Shown: positions 16,207-24,657, counted from the stretch's first letter. The stretch: DNA of 28,235 nucleotides from Fusobacteriaceae bacterium UBA2433 (GCA_002342785.1 DDQV01000129.1:304-28538); one strand, 5' to 3'. The notes: generated from the sequence alone by a model not told the origin. Program-made: numbers and translations.

Positions 16207-17535
16207 TTATTTTTTTATAGTTATAGAATTTCCTACTTCAACTACAACACCTGCTATACTTGAATGGATATTTGCTCCTAATCCTTCTTTTACTTCTCCA
16301 ATAAGTTGTCCACATTTTATACTATCACCTATTGCTACAACAGGTTTTGCAGGAGCTCCAATATGCTGTCTAAGAGGAATAAAAACTTCTTTAGAATCTA
16401 AAACTACAGCTTCAGTCTCAGAAAATTCCATATATTTATTCATCCCAATCCTACTGATAAGCCTATTTGTAGGTACTTTTCTATACTCTCTCATAGGATT
16501 TCCTACTAACTCTTTATCATTTTTTTCAAATCTAAAATTATTTTCTCTAAATATTCCTTTTAGATGTATATTTACAAGTCTTGGAGAAATTTGCATAGGA
16601 CATGCAAACAATTCACAAATACCGCACTCACAACAAAGCATAGCTTCTTTTAAAATATCTACATCATTTTCTAGCATACTTACACTTCTCATAATTCTAT
16701 GAGGTTCCAATTTTTGTCCAATAAGATATCGTGGACAAAGATCGGTACACATCCTACATTGGATACAAGATGATTTAGCTTCATTTATTATATGTTTTAC
16801 ACTTTTTTCATTTCTATGAACCATATAATGATCTTCTGGAATTACAATAATTGCTCCAGTTGTCTTAGTAACTACTTCTCTTTCTAACGCTTCCTTTTCT
16901 ACCATTCTTCCCATCATAGGTCCACCAATGATCACCTTATAATCTGGAATAATTGCTCCTCCAGCTGCATCTAAACATTTTTTTAAAGTTATTCCTATCG
17001 GAGTCTTTAAAATAATTGGATTTTTAACTTCTCCATGTACACTAAGATATTTATCGATTACAGGTTTATCATCGACTATAGCCTCATATATATTTACCAA
17101 TGTCCCCACATTTGTAACAACAACTCCAACATCAAGAGGTATTCCAGCTTCTGGTACAGTTCGTCCAGTTACTTCAAAAACTATTTGTTGTTCATCTCCT
17201 GCTGGATAATATGTCTCCATCTTAAAAATTTTAACTCTTGAGTTAAGTTCTTTTATAACTTTCTCTAACTGAATTATCTCAGATTTATATTTTCCTTTAA
17301 GAGCGATATGGATCTCTCCTGCTTTAATTTTTTCTCCTAATAATTCTAAAACTTTTATAATCTCTTTAGCTTTTTCCCTCATCAAATATTTATCTATTTG
17401 TAAAAGTGGCTCACACTCGGCTCCATTAACGAGTAAATAATCTACTTTCTCTACAGAAAATTTAATATGCGTTGGAAAACCTGCTCCTCCAGCACCAACA
17501 ACTCCGGCTTCACGTATTTTTTGAATAATATCCAT
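16207..17535 (-). CDS. pduS: Cobalamin reductase, RnfC-like iron-sulfur flavoprotein
   Basis: The 442-residue protein resembles PduS/RnfC. It opens with the glycine-rich EAGVVGAGGAGFPTHIKF and has the NADH/FMN region (VNGAECEPLL, YYPAGDEQQIVFEVTGR). Around residues 255-315 it carries two [4Fe-4S] motifs (CIQCRMCTDLCP; CECGICELFACP). The C terminus ends in a barrel-like segment. PduS reduces cob(II)alamin to cob(I)alamin for the adenosyltransferase PduO and interacts with PduT in the shell. It heads its own operon, with a GGGGGG site before the ATG and a ~190-base AT-rich leader. Confidence 0.94.
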   Translation of the reverse strand: MDIIQKIREAGVVGAGGAGFPTHIKFSVEKVDYLLVNGAECEPLLQIDKYLMREKAKEIIKVLELLGEKIKAGEIHIALKGKYKSEIIQLEKVIKELNSRVKIFKMETYYPAGDEQQIVFEVTGRTVPEAGIPLDVGVVVTNVGTLVNIYEAIVDDKPVIDKYLSVHGEVKNPIILKTPIGITLKKCLDAAGGAIIPDYKVIIGGPMMGRMVEKEALEREVVTKTTGAIIVIPEDHYMVHRNEKSVKHIINEAKSSCIQCRMCTDLCPRYLIGQKLEPHRIMRSVSMLENDVDILKEAMLCCECGICELFACPMQISPRLVNIHLKGIFRENNFRFEKNDKELVGNPMREYRKVPTNRLISRIGMNKYMEFSETEAVVLDSKEVFIPLRQHIGAPAKPVVAIGDSIKCGQLIGEVKEGLGANIHSSIAGVVVEVGNSITIKK

Positions 17536-17844
17536 GCCTTCCCCCCTTCATTTTTTTTAATCCGAAATTATAAAATAAAATAATATTTTTTTTATCTATA
17601 ATATTTTTAAAATTTAAATTAATCTTAGAAATACTTGAGTTTTTTTGTTAAATTATGTTCAATATTAACTTTAAATGCACCATATTAATTTATGTTTAGT
17701 TTAAAAAAAATTGCTATTTTCGAAATAATAATATAATATTAGATAAAAGTGTCATAGTAATGTCGTTTACTTTTTTTTATAGATTATTAAAAAAATCACA
17801 TAACTTTTAAAATACTAAATTATATATAAAGGACGGATAATAAT
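17536..17844. other. 309-bp divergent intergenic region between pduS and the sensor operon
   Basis: The region is extremely AT-rich and holds no gene. It contains the pduS promoter (17733-17765), leaving about 195 bases between the -10 box and the pduS ATG. I see no cobalamin-riboswitch landmarks and no strong hairpin in that leader. The histidine kinase promoter must lie between about 17766 and 17830, but no hexamer pair stands out. GGACGG before 17845 is the kinase ribosome site. Confidence 0.6.
17733..17765 (-). promoter_or_regulatory. Promoter of pduS-pduT-mtnK with 11-bp direct-repeat activator box
   Basis: The coding strand reads GACATTACTATGACAC, half-sites 11 bases apart. Ten bases (TTTTATCTAA) follow, then TATTAT at 17738-17733. 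This is the third instance of the layout seen before pduB and pduQ. The box orientation serves pduS; the divergent sensor genes could be affected by the same bound protein. Confidence 0.78.
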
Positions 17845-19719
17845 ATGAAAATACATAATAAAATTGCTATTTCAAATACCATAGTTTTTACGCTATCTAC
17901 GATCTCTATTTATATTATTTCTCAAAATAATATTGAATTATTTTCTTTAAAAAATTATTTTTTCTTTAAAATGTTTTTCATTGTTATTTCTTTTTTTATA
18001 CTCTCTAATTTTATTTCTAAATTTATACTTCTCAATATCTACAAAACTTTGGAAAAAATAGATAAGATAATATATTTTATAAACAACAAATTCATCTCTG
18101 ATTTAAGAGATGAACTTTCTAGTATGGAAGGTTGTTTTCAACAAGTTTTTTCCTCTATTAAAGTAGATATTCTCGATATCTTAGTAAAGGAAGGGGAAAT
18201 AAAAAAAGAAAAAGAAAAAGCTGAAGAATTAAGTGAAAAATTAACTCTCCTAAATAAAAATCTAGAAGAGATAGTTGAAAAAAGAACAGAGGAATTAAAA
18301 CATGCAAAAGAGCGTGCAGAAGCTGCTAATAGATCCAAAGATGAATTTCTTGCAAAAGTAAGTCACGAAATGAGAACACCATTAACTCCTATAATCGGAT
18401 ATTCAAAACTACTAAAAAAATCTGATTTAGATCTAAATATCAAGGATAAACTTCAAACTATACATACTTCAGGACTCAAACTTTTAAACTTTACAAATGA
18501 ACTATTAGATTTTTCTAAGATTGAAGCAGGAACGATGGATTTAAACTTTGAAAGTTTTAATATTAAAGAATTTTTCCAAGACATATATAATGAACACTCT
18601 GAACAAGCCAAAGAAAAAAATTTAAATTTTGAAATAGAACTTCCTAAAAATCAAATAGAGATATACTCTGATAAGATGAAAATTTATGAAGTTGTAAAAA
18701 ATTTAGTTCATAATGCTATTAAATATACTGAAAGAGGTTCTATCTTCTGTGAGGTGGAGATAAAAGATTCTTTTTTATATTTTAATATCTACGACAGTGG
18801 AATAGGTATATCAAAGGAAAATATTGATTATATCTTTCAAAGTTTCGGACAGATAAACAAGCAATCTTCAGGGGCTGGCTTAGGGCTAAGTATCACTAAA
18901 AAAATAATTGAAATTTTAAAAGGTGATATCAAAGTTAAAAGTAAATTAAATTTTGGAACTACTTTTAATGTAATGATTCCTATAGAAATTTATCAAAGAT
19001 CTGATGAAATATTTTCATTTAATTTGAGAAAACTACTAAATCATACCAGTCCAAAAATAAAACCTATAATATTAAAAAGCCTTTTAAAATTTCCCATTAG
19101 ATTAAAAAATTTAAAAAAAGCTTTTGAAAATAAAGATATAAAAGAGATGAGGAAAATAAACCATATCTTTTTAGGAACCTATGGAAATCTAAATCTTACA
19201 TTTATTTACAAAAATTCTAAAAAGATCTCACAAGAATTAAAAAAAGATAAGGTTAATTTTGAAAATATTTTATCTTATATAAATAAATTAGAAACAATGA
19301 CTAAAACTTTATCATATGATGATATTTTTGAAGAGTATTTGACTCTTAAAAATAAGAAATTAAAATTTTTAATAGCTGAAGATGTAGAAGAGAATAGAGA
19401 TTTTTTAAAAGCATTATTAAAATCAGATTCAATAGAGGTAACCTGTGTAGAAAATGGTTTATTAGCATTAAAGGAACTACAAAGCAATAAATTTGATATA
19501 GTTTTTTTAGATATTCAGATGCCAGTCATGGATGGAATTGAGGCTTTACAAAATATAAAATCTAGCCCTGAATTAAATGAAATCCCTATAATTGCACTAA
19601 CAGCACAGGCTATTTTAGGAGATAAAGAAAAATATCTTCCTTATGGTTTTAATGGATATATAACAAAACCCATTTATGAACCAATGTTTTTTAGCTATTT
19701 AGAACACTTTATTAAATAA
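17845..19719 (+). CDS. Membrane hybrid histidine kinase (HisKA-HATPase-HPt-like-REC)
   Basis: The 624-residue protein has two N-terminal membrane segments (about residues 7-26 and 39-62) joined by only ~12 residues, so there is no room for an external sensor domain. A charged coiled coil (about 115-165) leads to the dimerisation helix with H174 in SHEMRTPLTPIIGY. The ATPase domain follows (HNAIKYTERG; GAGLGLSITKKIIE). At about 400-490 a helical segment with H440 in NHIFLGTYGN resembles a histidine phosphotransfer (HPt) domain. The C terminus is a receiver with D556 in VFLDIQMPVMDG. It heads a three-gene operon with a response regulator and a PocR-domain protein, and likely controls the pdu promoters. 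The input signal is probably delivered by the PocR protein. Confidence 0.9.
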   Translation: MKIHNKIAISNTIVFTLSTISIYIISQNNIELFSLKNYFFFKMFFIVISFFILSNFISKFILLNIYKTLEKIDKIIYFINNKFISDLRDELSSMEGCFQQVFSSIKVDILDILVKEGEIKKEKEKAEELSEKLTLLNKNLEEIVEKRTEELKHAKERAEAANRSKDEFLAKVSHEMRTPLTPIIGYSKLLKKSDLDLNIKDKLQTIHTSGLKLLNFTNELLDFSKIEAGTMDLNFESFNIKEFFQDIYNEHSEQAKEKNLNFEIELPKNQIEIYSDKMKIYEVVKNLVHNAIKYTERGSIFCEVEIKDSFLYFNIYDSGIGISKENIDYIFQSFGQINKQSSGAGLGLSITKKIIEILKGDIKVKSKLNFGTTFNVMIPIEIYQRSDEIFSFNLRKLLNHTSPKIKPIILKSLLKFPIRLKNLKKAFENKDIKEMRKINHIFLGTYGNLNLTFIYKNSKKISQELKKDKVNFENILSYINKLETMTKTLSYDDIFEEYLTLKNKKLKFLIAEDVEENRDFLKALLKSDSIEVTCVENGLLALKELQSNKFDIVFLDIQMPVMDGIEALQNIKSSPELNEIPIIALTAQAILGDKEKYLPYGFNGYITKPIYEPMFFSYLEHFIK

Positions 19720-19735
19720 AAAAGGGTGGTAGATA

Positions 19736-20407
19736 ATGATAAAATTATTAATAGTAGAAGATTCAGAAGAAACTAGAGAACTTTTAAAAGTGATTTTGGA
19801 TAACGAGAAAAATTTAATAATTTATGAAGCTTCCTCTCTAAAAGAAGGATTAAAAATTATTGATGCAGAAAAACCTAATATTATTCTCTTAGACCTCAAT
19901 CTTCCAGATGGAAATGGAAGTACTATTTGTAAAAAACTTAGAAAAAATTCTGGAATATATGGTGAACCTTTTATCCTAGCAATTACTGCTGACGTTTCTC
20001 AAGACAGTGTAAATAAAAACTTAGAGTTAGGTTGTGACGATTATATAAAAAAACCATTTGATCAAGAAGAATTTTTAATTAGATTTAAAAAAATTGCAAA
20101 AAGAATCCCTGGAGAGAAAAAAATACTTACATATAACAAATTTAGAGTCAATTTAGAGAAAAAAATTGTTCTTTATGATCTTGAAAATATCGTACTTTCA
20201 AAAAATGAGTTTAAACTTCTTACATGCTTTATGATAAATAAAGGCATTCTATTAAATAGAGATAAGATTTTAAACTATGTTTGGAGCGATAATCTAGATA
20301 TAAGTGATAAAGCTGTAGATCAATGTTTAAAAAGACTCAGAAAAAAACTACCTGTTTTGAATGAGCTCTTAGTATCTAAAAGAGGTTTTGGATATATCTT
20401 AAAATAA
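19736..20407 (+). CDS. OmpR/PhoB-family response regulator
   Basis: The 223-residue protein has a receiver domain (acidic E8/D9, phospho-acceptor D53 in LLDLNLPDGNG, and lysine in YIKKPFD) and a C-terminal winged helix (about 130-223). The latter shows the typical LSKNEFKLL and AVDQCLKRLRKKL helices and ends in KRGFGYIL. OmpR-type regulators bind two direct-repeat half-sites. The 11-base repeats before pduB, pduQ and pduS fit this well, so I infer that it activates those operons. It follows the kinase by 16 bases, with AAAGGGTGG upstream of the ATG. Confidence 0.92.
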   Translation: MIKLLIVEDSEETRELLKVILDNEKNLIIYEASSLKEGLKIIDAEKPNIILLDLNLPDGNGSTICKKLRKNSGIYGEPFILAITADVSQDSVNKNLELGCDDYIKKPFDQEEFLIRFKKIAKRIPGEKKILTYNKFRVNLEKKIVLYDLENIVLSKNEFKLLTCFMINKGILLNRDKILNYVWSDNLDISDKAVDQCLKRLRKKLPVLNELLVSKRGFGYILK

Positions 20408-20423
20408 AAAGGATGATAAATTT

Positions 20424-21257
20424 ATGGAAAATTACAATAATAACATTGAAAATTTTTTAGAGAATGAGTTTTTTCAAGTATTGCAAGATAGATTAGCAGA
20501 GGAATTTCAAGTAGCTAGTATAATAACAGATGTAAATGGGTTACCTATAACAATTCCCAGTAATTTCACAGATTTTTGTATGAAATATACTAGGGGAAGT
20601 AAAATTGGTTTTGAAAAATGCATGACCTGCGATGCTTACGGAGGAATAAAAGCCAAATCATTAAAAAAACCTGTTGTCTATAGATGTCATGCTGGATTAA
20701 TAGATTTTGCAAGTCCAATTTTAATGGGAGATAAATTGATTGGTTGTTTTTTATGTGGACAAGTTCTATGTAAAAAACCAGATAAAAAAAAATTTATAAA
20801 ACTAGCTAAAGAGTTTGATATAGATCCAGAAGAATATATTTCTGCCTTAGAAAGAGTTAAGATCCTTCCCTATGAGGAAATTGAGTATATTGCTAATTTT
20901 GTCTATAAAATATCTTCTAAAATATCTAATTTTACATACTATAAAGAGATAGGTTTAGAATCTAGCAAAGCCTTTAAAGATAGTACCAATGAATTTAATA
21001 ATTTTTTAGAAAAAATAGAAGATAAAAATTCAACAGTTAATTCAACTTTTAAAAATAAAGTTAAAAACTTTTTTTTAAGAATTCACGAAACATTATTCAA
21101 AAAAATTGAGATCGATGAAAGTAATATATCTTTAATTAACGAATGTGTCGAATCTATATCTAAAGAGACTTCGGAAATTAATAGCATCCTTAAAGATACA
21201 AAGGATATTTTTGAAACTTCAACAAGTTATCTTTTTTTAAATGAGGAAGATATTTAA
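20424..21257 (+). CDS. Stand-alone PocR ligand-binding domain protein, putative diol sensor
   Basis: Residues ~10-165 match the PocR sensory domain: GFEKCMTCDAYGG, VVYRCHAGLIDFASPI and LIGCFLCGQVL carry its conserved cysteines, histidine and GQ motif. In PocR itself this domain precedes an AraC DNA-binding region and senses propanediol or glycerol; it also occurs fused to histidine kinases. Here no DNA-binding or kinase domain follows. The last ~110 residues are charged helices (SISKETSEINSILKDTKD) reminiscent of signalling coiled coils. No membrane segment or signal peptide is seen. Its place directly after the kinase and regulator suggests a separate cytoplasmic sensor that docks on the kinase. 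The ligand is inferred from the neighbouring pdu genes. Confidence 0.85.
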   Translation: MENYNNNIENFLENEFFQVLQDRLAEEFQVASIITDVNGLPITIPSNFTDFCMKYTRGSKIGFEKCMTCDAYGGIKAKSLKKPVVYRCHAGLIDFASPILMGDKLIGCFLCGQVLCKKPDKKKFIKLAKEFDIDPEEYISALERVKILPYEEIEYIANFVYKISSKISNFTYYKEIGLESSKAFKDSTNEFNNFLEKIEDKNSTVNSTFKNKVKNFFLRIHETLFKKIEIDESNISLINECVESISKETSEINSILKDTKDIFETSTSYLFLNEEDI

Positions 21258-21294
21258 TATAAAATAAATTTATATGCCAATATTTAAGCAATAC

Positions 21295-21332
21295 AAAAAT
21301 AGTACTTCTTTTCTTTCGAAGTACTATTTTTT
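21295..21332. terminator. Bidirectional rho-independent terminator between convergent operons
   Basis: A 14-base stem (AAAAATAGTACTTC / GAAGTACTATTTTT) with a 9-base loop is flanked by T-rich sequence when read from either strand. It lies between the end of the PocR-domain gene (plus) and the end of the permease gene (minus), so it can stop both transcripts. Confidence 0.88.
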
Positions 21333-21367
21333 ATTATTTTTTGATAATTTATAAATTAATTTATTTT

Positions 21368-22771
21368 TTATGCTTCCTCTAAATTTACTTCTTTAATATT
21401 TATTCCACATTCAGTATTAACTTCCTCAAATAATGAAGATTCAAACTTATTATTTCTTCGAATATTAATAAATCCGCAAAGAATAACTCCAGATGCAAGT
21501 CCTAAAGCTGCTCCTTTAGTTGCTATAACAGCAGCCATAATTCCAGCAATACTCAAATCATTAACTGTTTTTGATTTTAATACTCCTACTTTAATAGATA
21601 CATATCCTTGAATAAGCATAGTTGCAGCAAGAGCAATTCCTAATATTGGTTTAACTAATGTAACAATTGGAAGAAGTAAATATCCAGAAAGAGTTCCATA
21701 TCTGTAAGAGATAGCTCCGCCGTGGATAGAATCCATTGTCTCCCTACCATTTTTATATCTTTCACAGAGAACTACTTGCATTGCTGCTGCTAATGGACCA
21801 GACATAGTAAGATCCGGACCAAAAATAGACATAACTAAATTCCTTAAACCAAAGACTAGATGAGAGCGATTAGGATTATAATCTATAATCTCATCAGGTC
21901 TTTTTTTACTGGCATCTTCCAATAAACATTGAGTCTGAATCATATCACCAAAGAGTACAATATAACATGATATCACCATGGGAAGTCCACTTATAAACAT
22001 CTTAAGTGGAGGTAATCCTAATCCAAAAATAGTCCATTCATTAAATAATTTTTTAAATGCAAGAGTTGTAATTCCCCATTCAATATTAGGAATAGAAGCT
22101 TCCCCTACCATTGGACCAACTATTATAGCTAATAGAATTATAGGAAGAGAACCCAGATTAGAAAGAAGTTTGGTAAATTTATTTTTATTTTTTATACTTT
22201 TAAAATGACTTGAAAATAAAAAATAAAATCCAATACCAACACAAATTATTATCGACAAAGGATATTTTTCAAAATGTCCACCATTTTTTAAAATTGAATT
22301 AATAGCAGCAATTCCTGCACCTAAAATAACACCTGATTTCATAGCGTCAGGAACAATAGATGTAACTTTTTTTCCAAGACCTGTAATACCTAAAAAAATC
22401 GCTAATATCCCTAAAGAAAATTGAAATGCTATGAGTGCATGCATCCTTTCGGGCCCAACAGGATATTGACTAATATGAAGTATAAGTAAAGGAATAGCAG
22501 GTGTGATCCATCCAGGTATAACTGGATCTCCTAATAATATATGAGCAAAATATAAAATTCCATTTAAAACAACAACAGTCATTGCTACTTCAAAAGGCAT
22601 TCCTAAATATTCTTGTAACATAGGAATGGCACCTAAACAAACAGCACATAGTAGTAATCCTTGGAAATAATCAACTTTTTCAAATTTTAAATGTACAAAT
22701 GGTAATCTAATTTTAAAAGGCCCAGCAGGAATATAAGGGTGTTCCTTTCCATATTCTCTTTTTATTGCCAT
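21368..22771 (-). CDS. Multi-spanning permease, nucleobase-cation-symporter-2/SulP-like fold
   Basis: The 467-residue protein is strongly hydrophobic with roughly 12 or more membrane segments. Sequences such as GWITPAIPLLILHI, SGVILGAGIAAINSIL and FGPDLTMSGPLAAAMQVV recall the NCS2/SulP group of symporters, but I cannot assign a known substrate. It is the last gene of the glycyl-radical-enzyme cluster, next to a TauE-type exporter, so import of the enzyme's substrate is a reasonable guess. AAGGAGG precedes the ATG, and an unusual hairpin lies immediately upstream of that site. It could instead be an unrelated purine or anion transporter. Confidence 0.7.
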   Translation of the reverse strand: MAIKREYGKEHPYIPAGPFKIRLPFVHLKFEKVDYFQGLLLCAVCLGAIPMLQEYLGMPFEVAMTVVVLNGILYFAHILLGDPVIPGWITPAIPLLILHISQYPVGPERMHALIAFQFSLGILAIFLGITGLGKKVTSIVPDAMKSGVILGAGIAAINSILKNGGHFEKYPLSIIICVGIGFYFLFSSHFKSIKNKNKFTKLLSNLGSLPIILLAIIVGPMVGEASIPNIEWGITTLAFKKLFNEWTIFGLGLPPLKMFISGLPMVISCYIVLFGDMIQTQCLLEDASKKRPDEIIDYNPNRSHLVFGLRNLVMSIFGPDLTMSGPLAAAMQVVLCERYKNGRETMDSIHGGAISYRYGTLSGYLLLPIVTLVKPILGIALAATMLIQGYVSIKVGVLKSKTVNDLSIAGIMAAVIATKGAALGLASGVILCGFINIRRNNKFESSLFEEVNTECGINIKEVNLEEA

Positions 22772-22790
22772 AATTTATCCTCCTTAAAGT

Positions 22791-22827
22791 GAGTTATTAT
22801 AAAAAAATTATATTTTTATCATAACTC
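22791..22827 (-). other. Hairpin just upstream of the permease ribosome site
   Basis: Fifteen-base arms (plus strand GAGTTATTATAAAAA and TTTTTATCATAACTC) pair with one mismatch around a 7-base loop. The fold ends a few bases before AAGGAGG of the permease gene, and no U tract follows. It may shield or stabilise the 5' end of the permease message, or be a dyad operator. Confidence 0.5.
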
Positions 22828-22879
22828 ATCATATTTTATTTTTTATCTTGTTAATTTTTTATCTATAATCTATAAAAAA

Positions 22880-23299
22880 TTATAAACCTAAGACATCTAT
22901 TGCCACTTTAGCAACTGCCATATCTTCCTCTACTGTTCCACCACTGACTCCAACTCCACCTATCACATCTCCATCTATAATTATAGGCAATCCTCCACCG
23001 AATGGAATTATCCTGCCATTGTTTGTATTATTAAGTCCAAATAATTCTGATTCTGGTTTTATTTTTTCAGTTAACATATGGGTGGCTCTTTTCATAGTTG
23101 CTGCTGTAAATGCTTTATCTATTGCAATACTAATACTAGTTATAAATGCATCTTCCATCCTTTGTGTATAAAGTACATGTCCACCTGCATCTACTACTGA
23201 AAAAACAAATGGCTTTCCTATCTTCTCACATTTTTCAAGGGCTTTTTCTCCCATTAATTTTGCTGCTGCTAAAGTTATTTTTTTAGTTTTCTTAAACAT
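22880..23299 (-). CDS. Stand-alone GlcG/HbpS (DUF336) protein, PduO C-terminal-domain-like
   Basis: The 139-residue protein is a single GlcG/HbpS domain: FSVVDAGGHVLYTQRMEDAF, then FGGGLPI and VGVSGGTVEEDMAVAK. The ending is nearly the same as in the C-terminal domain of the PduO encoded at 3304-4350. Members bind haem or corrinoid, or act in haem sensing; their role in fermentative clusters is not settled. Upstream it is separated from the alcohol dehydrogenase gene by a strong terminator, so it needs read-through or its own promoter. AAGGAG lies ten bases before the ATG. Confidence 0.85.
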   Translation of the reverse strand: MFKKTKKITLAAAKLMGEKALEKCEKIGKPFVFSVVDAGGHVLYTQRMEDAFITSISIAIDKAFTAATMKRATHMLTEKIKPESELFGLNNTNNGRIIPFGGGLPIIIDGDVIGGVGVSGGTVEEDMAVAKVAIDVLGL

Positions 23300-23395
23300 A
23301 ATACCTTCACTCCTTATCTAAGTTAATAACTTTTTTTCATTTATTATAAATAATTATTCAACCTTAAATTTAATCTTAATACCTTATTAATTTTT

Positions 23396-23442
23396 AAAAA
23401 AAAGCATCTCAAATGTCTAGAAAATTTCTAGACACATGAGAT
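23396..23442 (-). terminator. Rho-independent terminator after the alcohol dehydrogenase gene
   Basis: On the minus strand a long dyad (ATCTCA...TCTAGA...TCTAGACA...GAGAT, arms of about 18 bases with a two-base internal mismatch) is followed after GC by eight T. It lies about 18 bases past the stop of the gene at 23460-24608, and should end or attenuate the upstream transcript. Confidence 0.82.
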
Positions 23443-23459
23443 CTTTATATAAAAATATT

Positions 23460-24608
23460 TTATAATGCCTTCTTATAAAGCTCAACCATATCTTCTAAAT
23501 TTGTTTCTCTTGGATTTGCTAAAACATTTCCACTTTTCATCGCATCTTTTGACATCTCCTCTATCATATCTTCTGTAACTCCTACTTCTGAAAGTGATTT
23601 TGGAATTTTAAGATCAGCATTTAACTTTTTGATTACCTCTACAAGCATCTCTGATTTAAAATCTTTTACAACTTCATTATCTTCACTAATGTAGTTATAG
23701 ATTACTTCATAACGTCCATTATCAACAAGGGCATTATATTCCATAACTGTTGGAAGAATTATAGAATTAGCTACACCATGGGGAACATGAAAAAACGCAC
23801 TTACTGGATGACTCATCGCGTGTACATTTCCAAGTTTTGCCCATGCAAATGCTATTCCTGCAAAGTTACTTCCTGACATCATTGCACATGCTGCTTCTTC
23901 ATCTTGTCTATTTGCTACAAACTTACGAACATTTTTACCAATTAATTCCATTGCTTTTTGAGCCATTGCATCTGTAAAAGGAGAAGCATTTTTTGAAAGA
24001 TATGCTTCTATTGCATGGATCAATGCATCTATACCAGTTGATGCTGCAATTGATGCTGGTGCTGTCATAATTAATTCTGGATCTAAAATTGCATATTTAG
24101 GAAGAGTTTCATAACTAATCATTGAAAACTTATAGTTTTTTTCCTCATCTGTAATTACACACGATGCAGTTGCTTCACTTCCAGTTCCTGCTGTTGTAGG
24201 TATTGCAATTGTAGGAACAATTGGTCCAGGAACCTTATTCATTCCCTCATAATCTCTAATATCTCCACCATAAGTTGCAAGTACTCCTACAGCCTTAGCA
24301 ACATCTAATGGACTTCCTCCACCAAGTGCAACGATACTTGTTGCTTTAGATTCTTTATAAGATTTAGTGGCTTCGTTTACAACACCTATAGTAGGATTAG
24401 GCACTACATCTAAATAAGAAGTACACTTAATTCCTCCACCTTCAATTATTTCTTTAACTTTTTTTACAACTCCAATACTTTCTAGACCACGATCAGATAT
24501 TAAAAAGACATGTTTCGAATTATTTTCTTCCATTATTTCTGGAAGTTTTTTTAAACTTCCCACTCCAAACTCGATATTTTGTGGTATTTTAAATTTAAAA
24601 TCATTCAT
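23460..24608 (-). CDS. Iron-containing alcohol dehydrogenase (aldehyde/ketone reductase)
   Basis: The 382-residue protein is a group III iron-dependent alcohol dehydrogenase of the 1,3-propanediol dehydrogenase/lactaldehyde reductase type. Visible motifs are the cofactor loop GGGSPLDVAKA, TTAGTGSEAT, metal region STGIDALIHAIEAYLS, and histidines in NVHAMSHPVSAFFHVPHG. It probably reduces the carbonyl product of the neighbouring glycyl radical enzyme with NADH. Candidates are acetaldehyde, hydroxyacetone, sulfopropionaldehyde or propionaldehyde; the sequence alone does not choose. It differs clearly from PduQ at 13060-14166. AAGGAGG lies nine bases before the ATG. Confidence 0.9.
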   Translation of the reverse strand: MNDFKFKIPQNIEFGVGSLKKLPEIMEENNSKHVFLISDRGLESIGVVKKVKEIIEGGGIKCTSYLDVVPNPTIGVVNEATKSYKESKATSIVALGGGSPLDVAKAVGVLATYGGDIRDYEGMNKVPGPIVPTIAIPTTAGTGSEATASCVITDEEKNYKFSMISYETLPKYAILDPELIMTAPASIAASTGIDALIHAIEAYLSKNASPFTDAMAQKAMELIGKNVRKFVANRQDEEAACAMMSGSNFAGIAFAWAKLGNVHAMSHPVSAFFHVPHGVANSIILPTVMEYNALVDNGRYEVIYNYISEDNEVVKDFKSEMLVEVIKKLNADLKIPKSLSEVGVTEDMIEEMSKDAMKSGNVLANPRETNLEDMVELYKKAL

Positions 24609-24631
24609 TATTACTTTTCCTCCTTAAAATT

Positions 24632-24657
24632 GGTAAATTTTATCTAAAAAATCTACC
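24632..24657 (-). other. Hairpin in the leader of the alcohol dehydrogenase gene
   Basis: Ten-base arms (GGTAGATTTT / AAAATTTACC on the minus strand) enclose TTAGAT. One pair is G-U on the transcribed strand, so the fold fits the message. It ends about ten bases before AAGGAGG of the alcohol dehydrogenase gene. Confidence 0.4.

Noticed and set aside
16100..16702. Plus-strand 200-residue open frame opposite pduT and pduS
   Set aside because: It lies wholly antisense to two well-supported genes and shows no recognisable domain.
17536..17732. Cobalamin riboswitch in the long pduS leader
   Set aside because: The leader is almost pure A/T and lacks the conserved B12-box type sequence and any strong helices.
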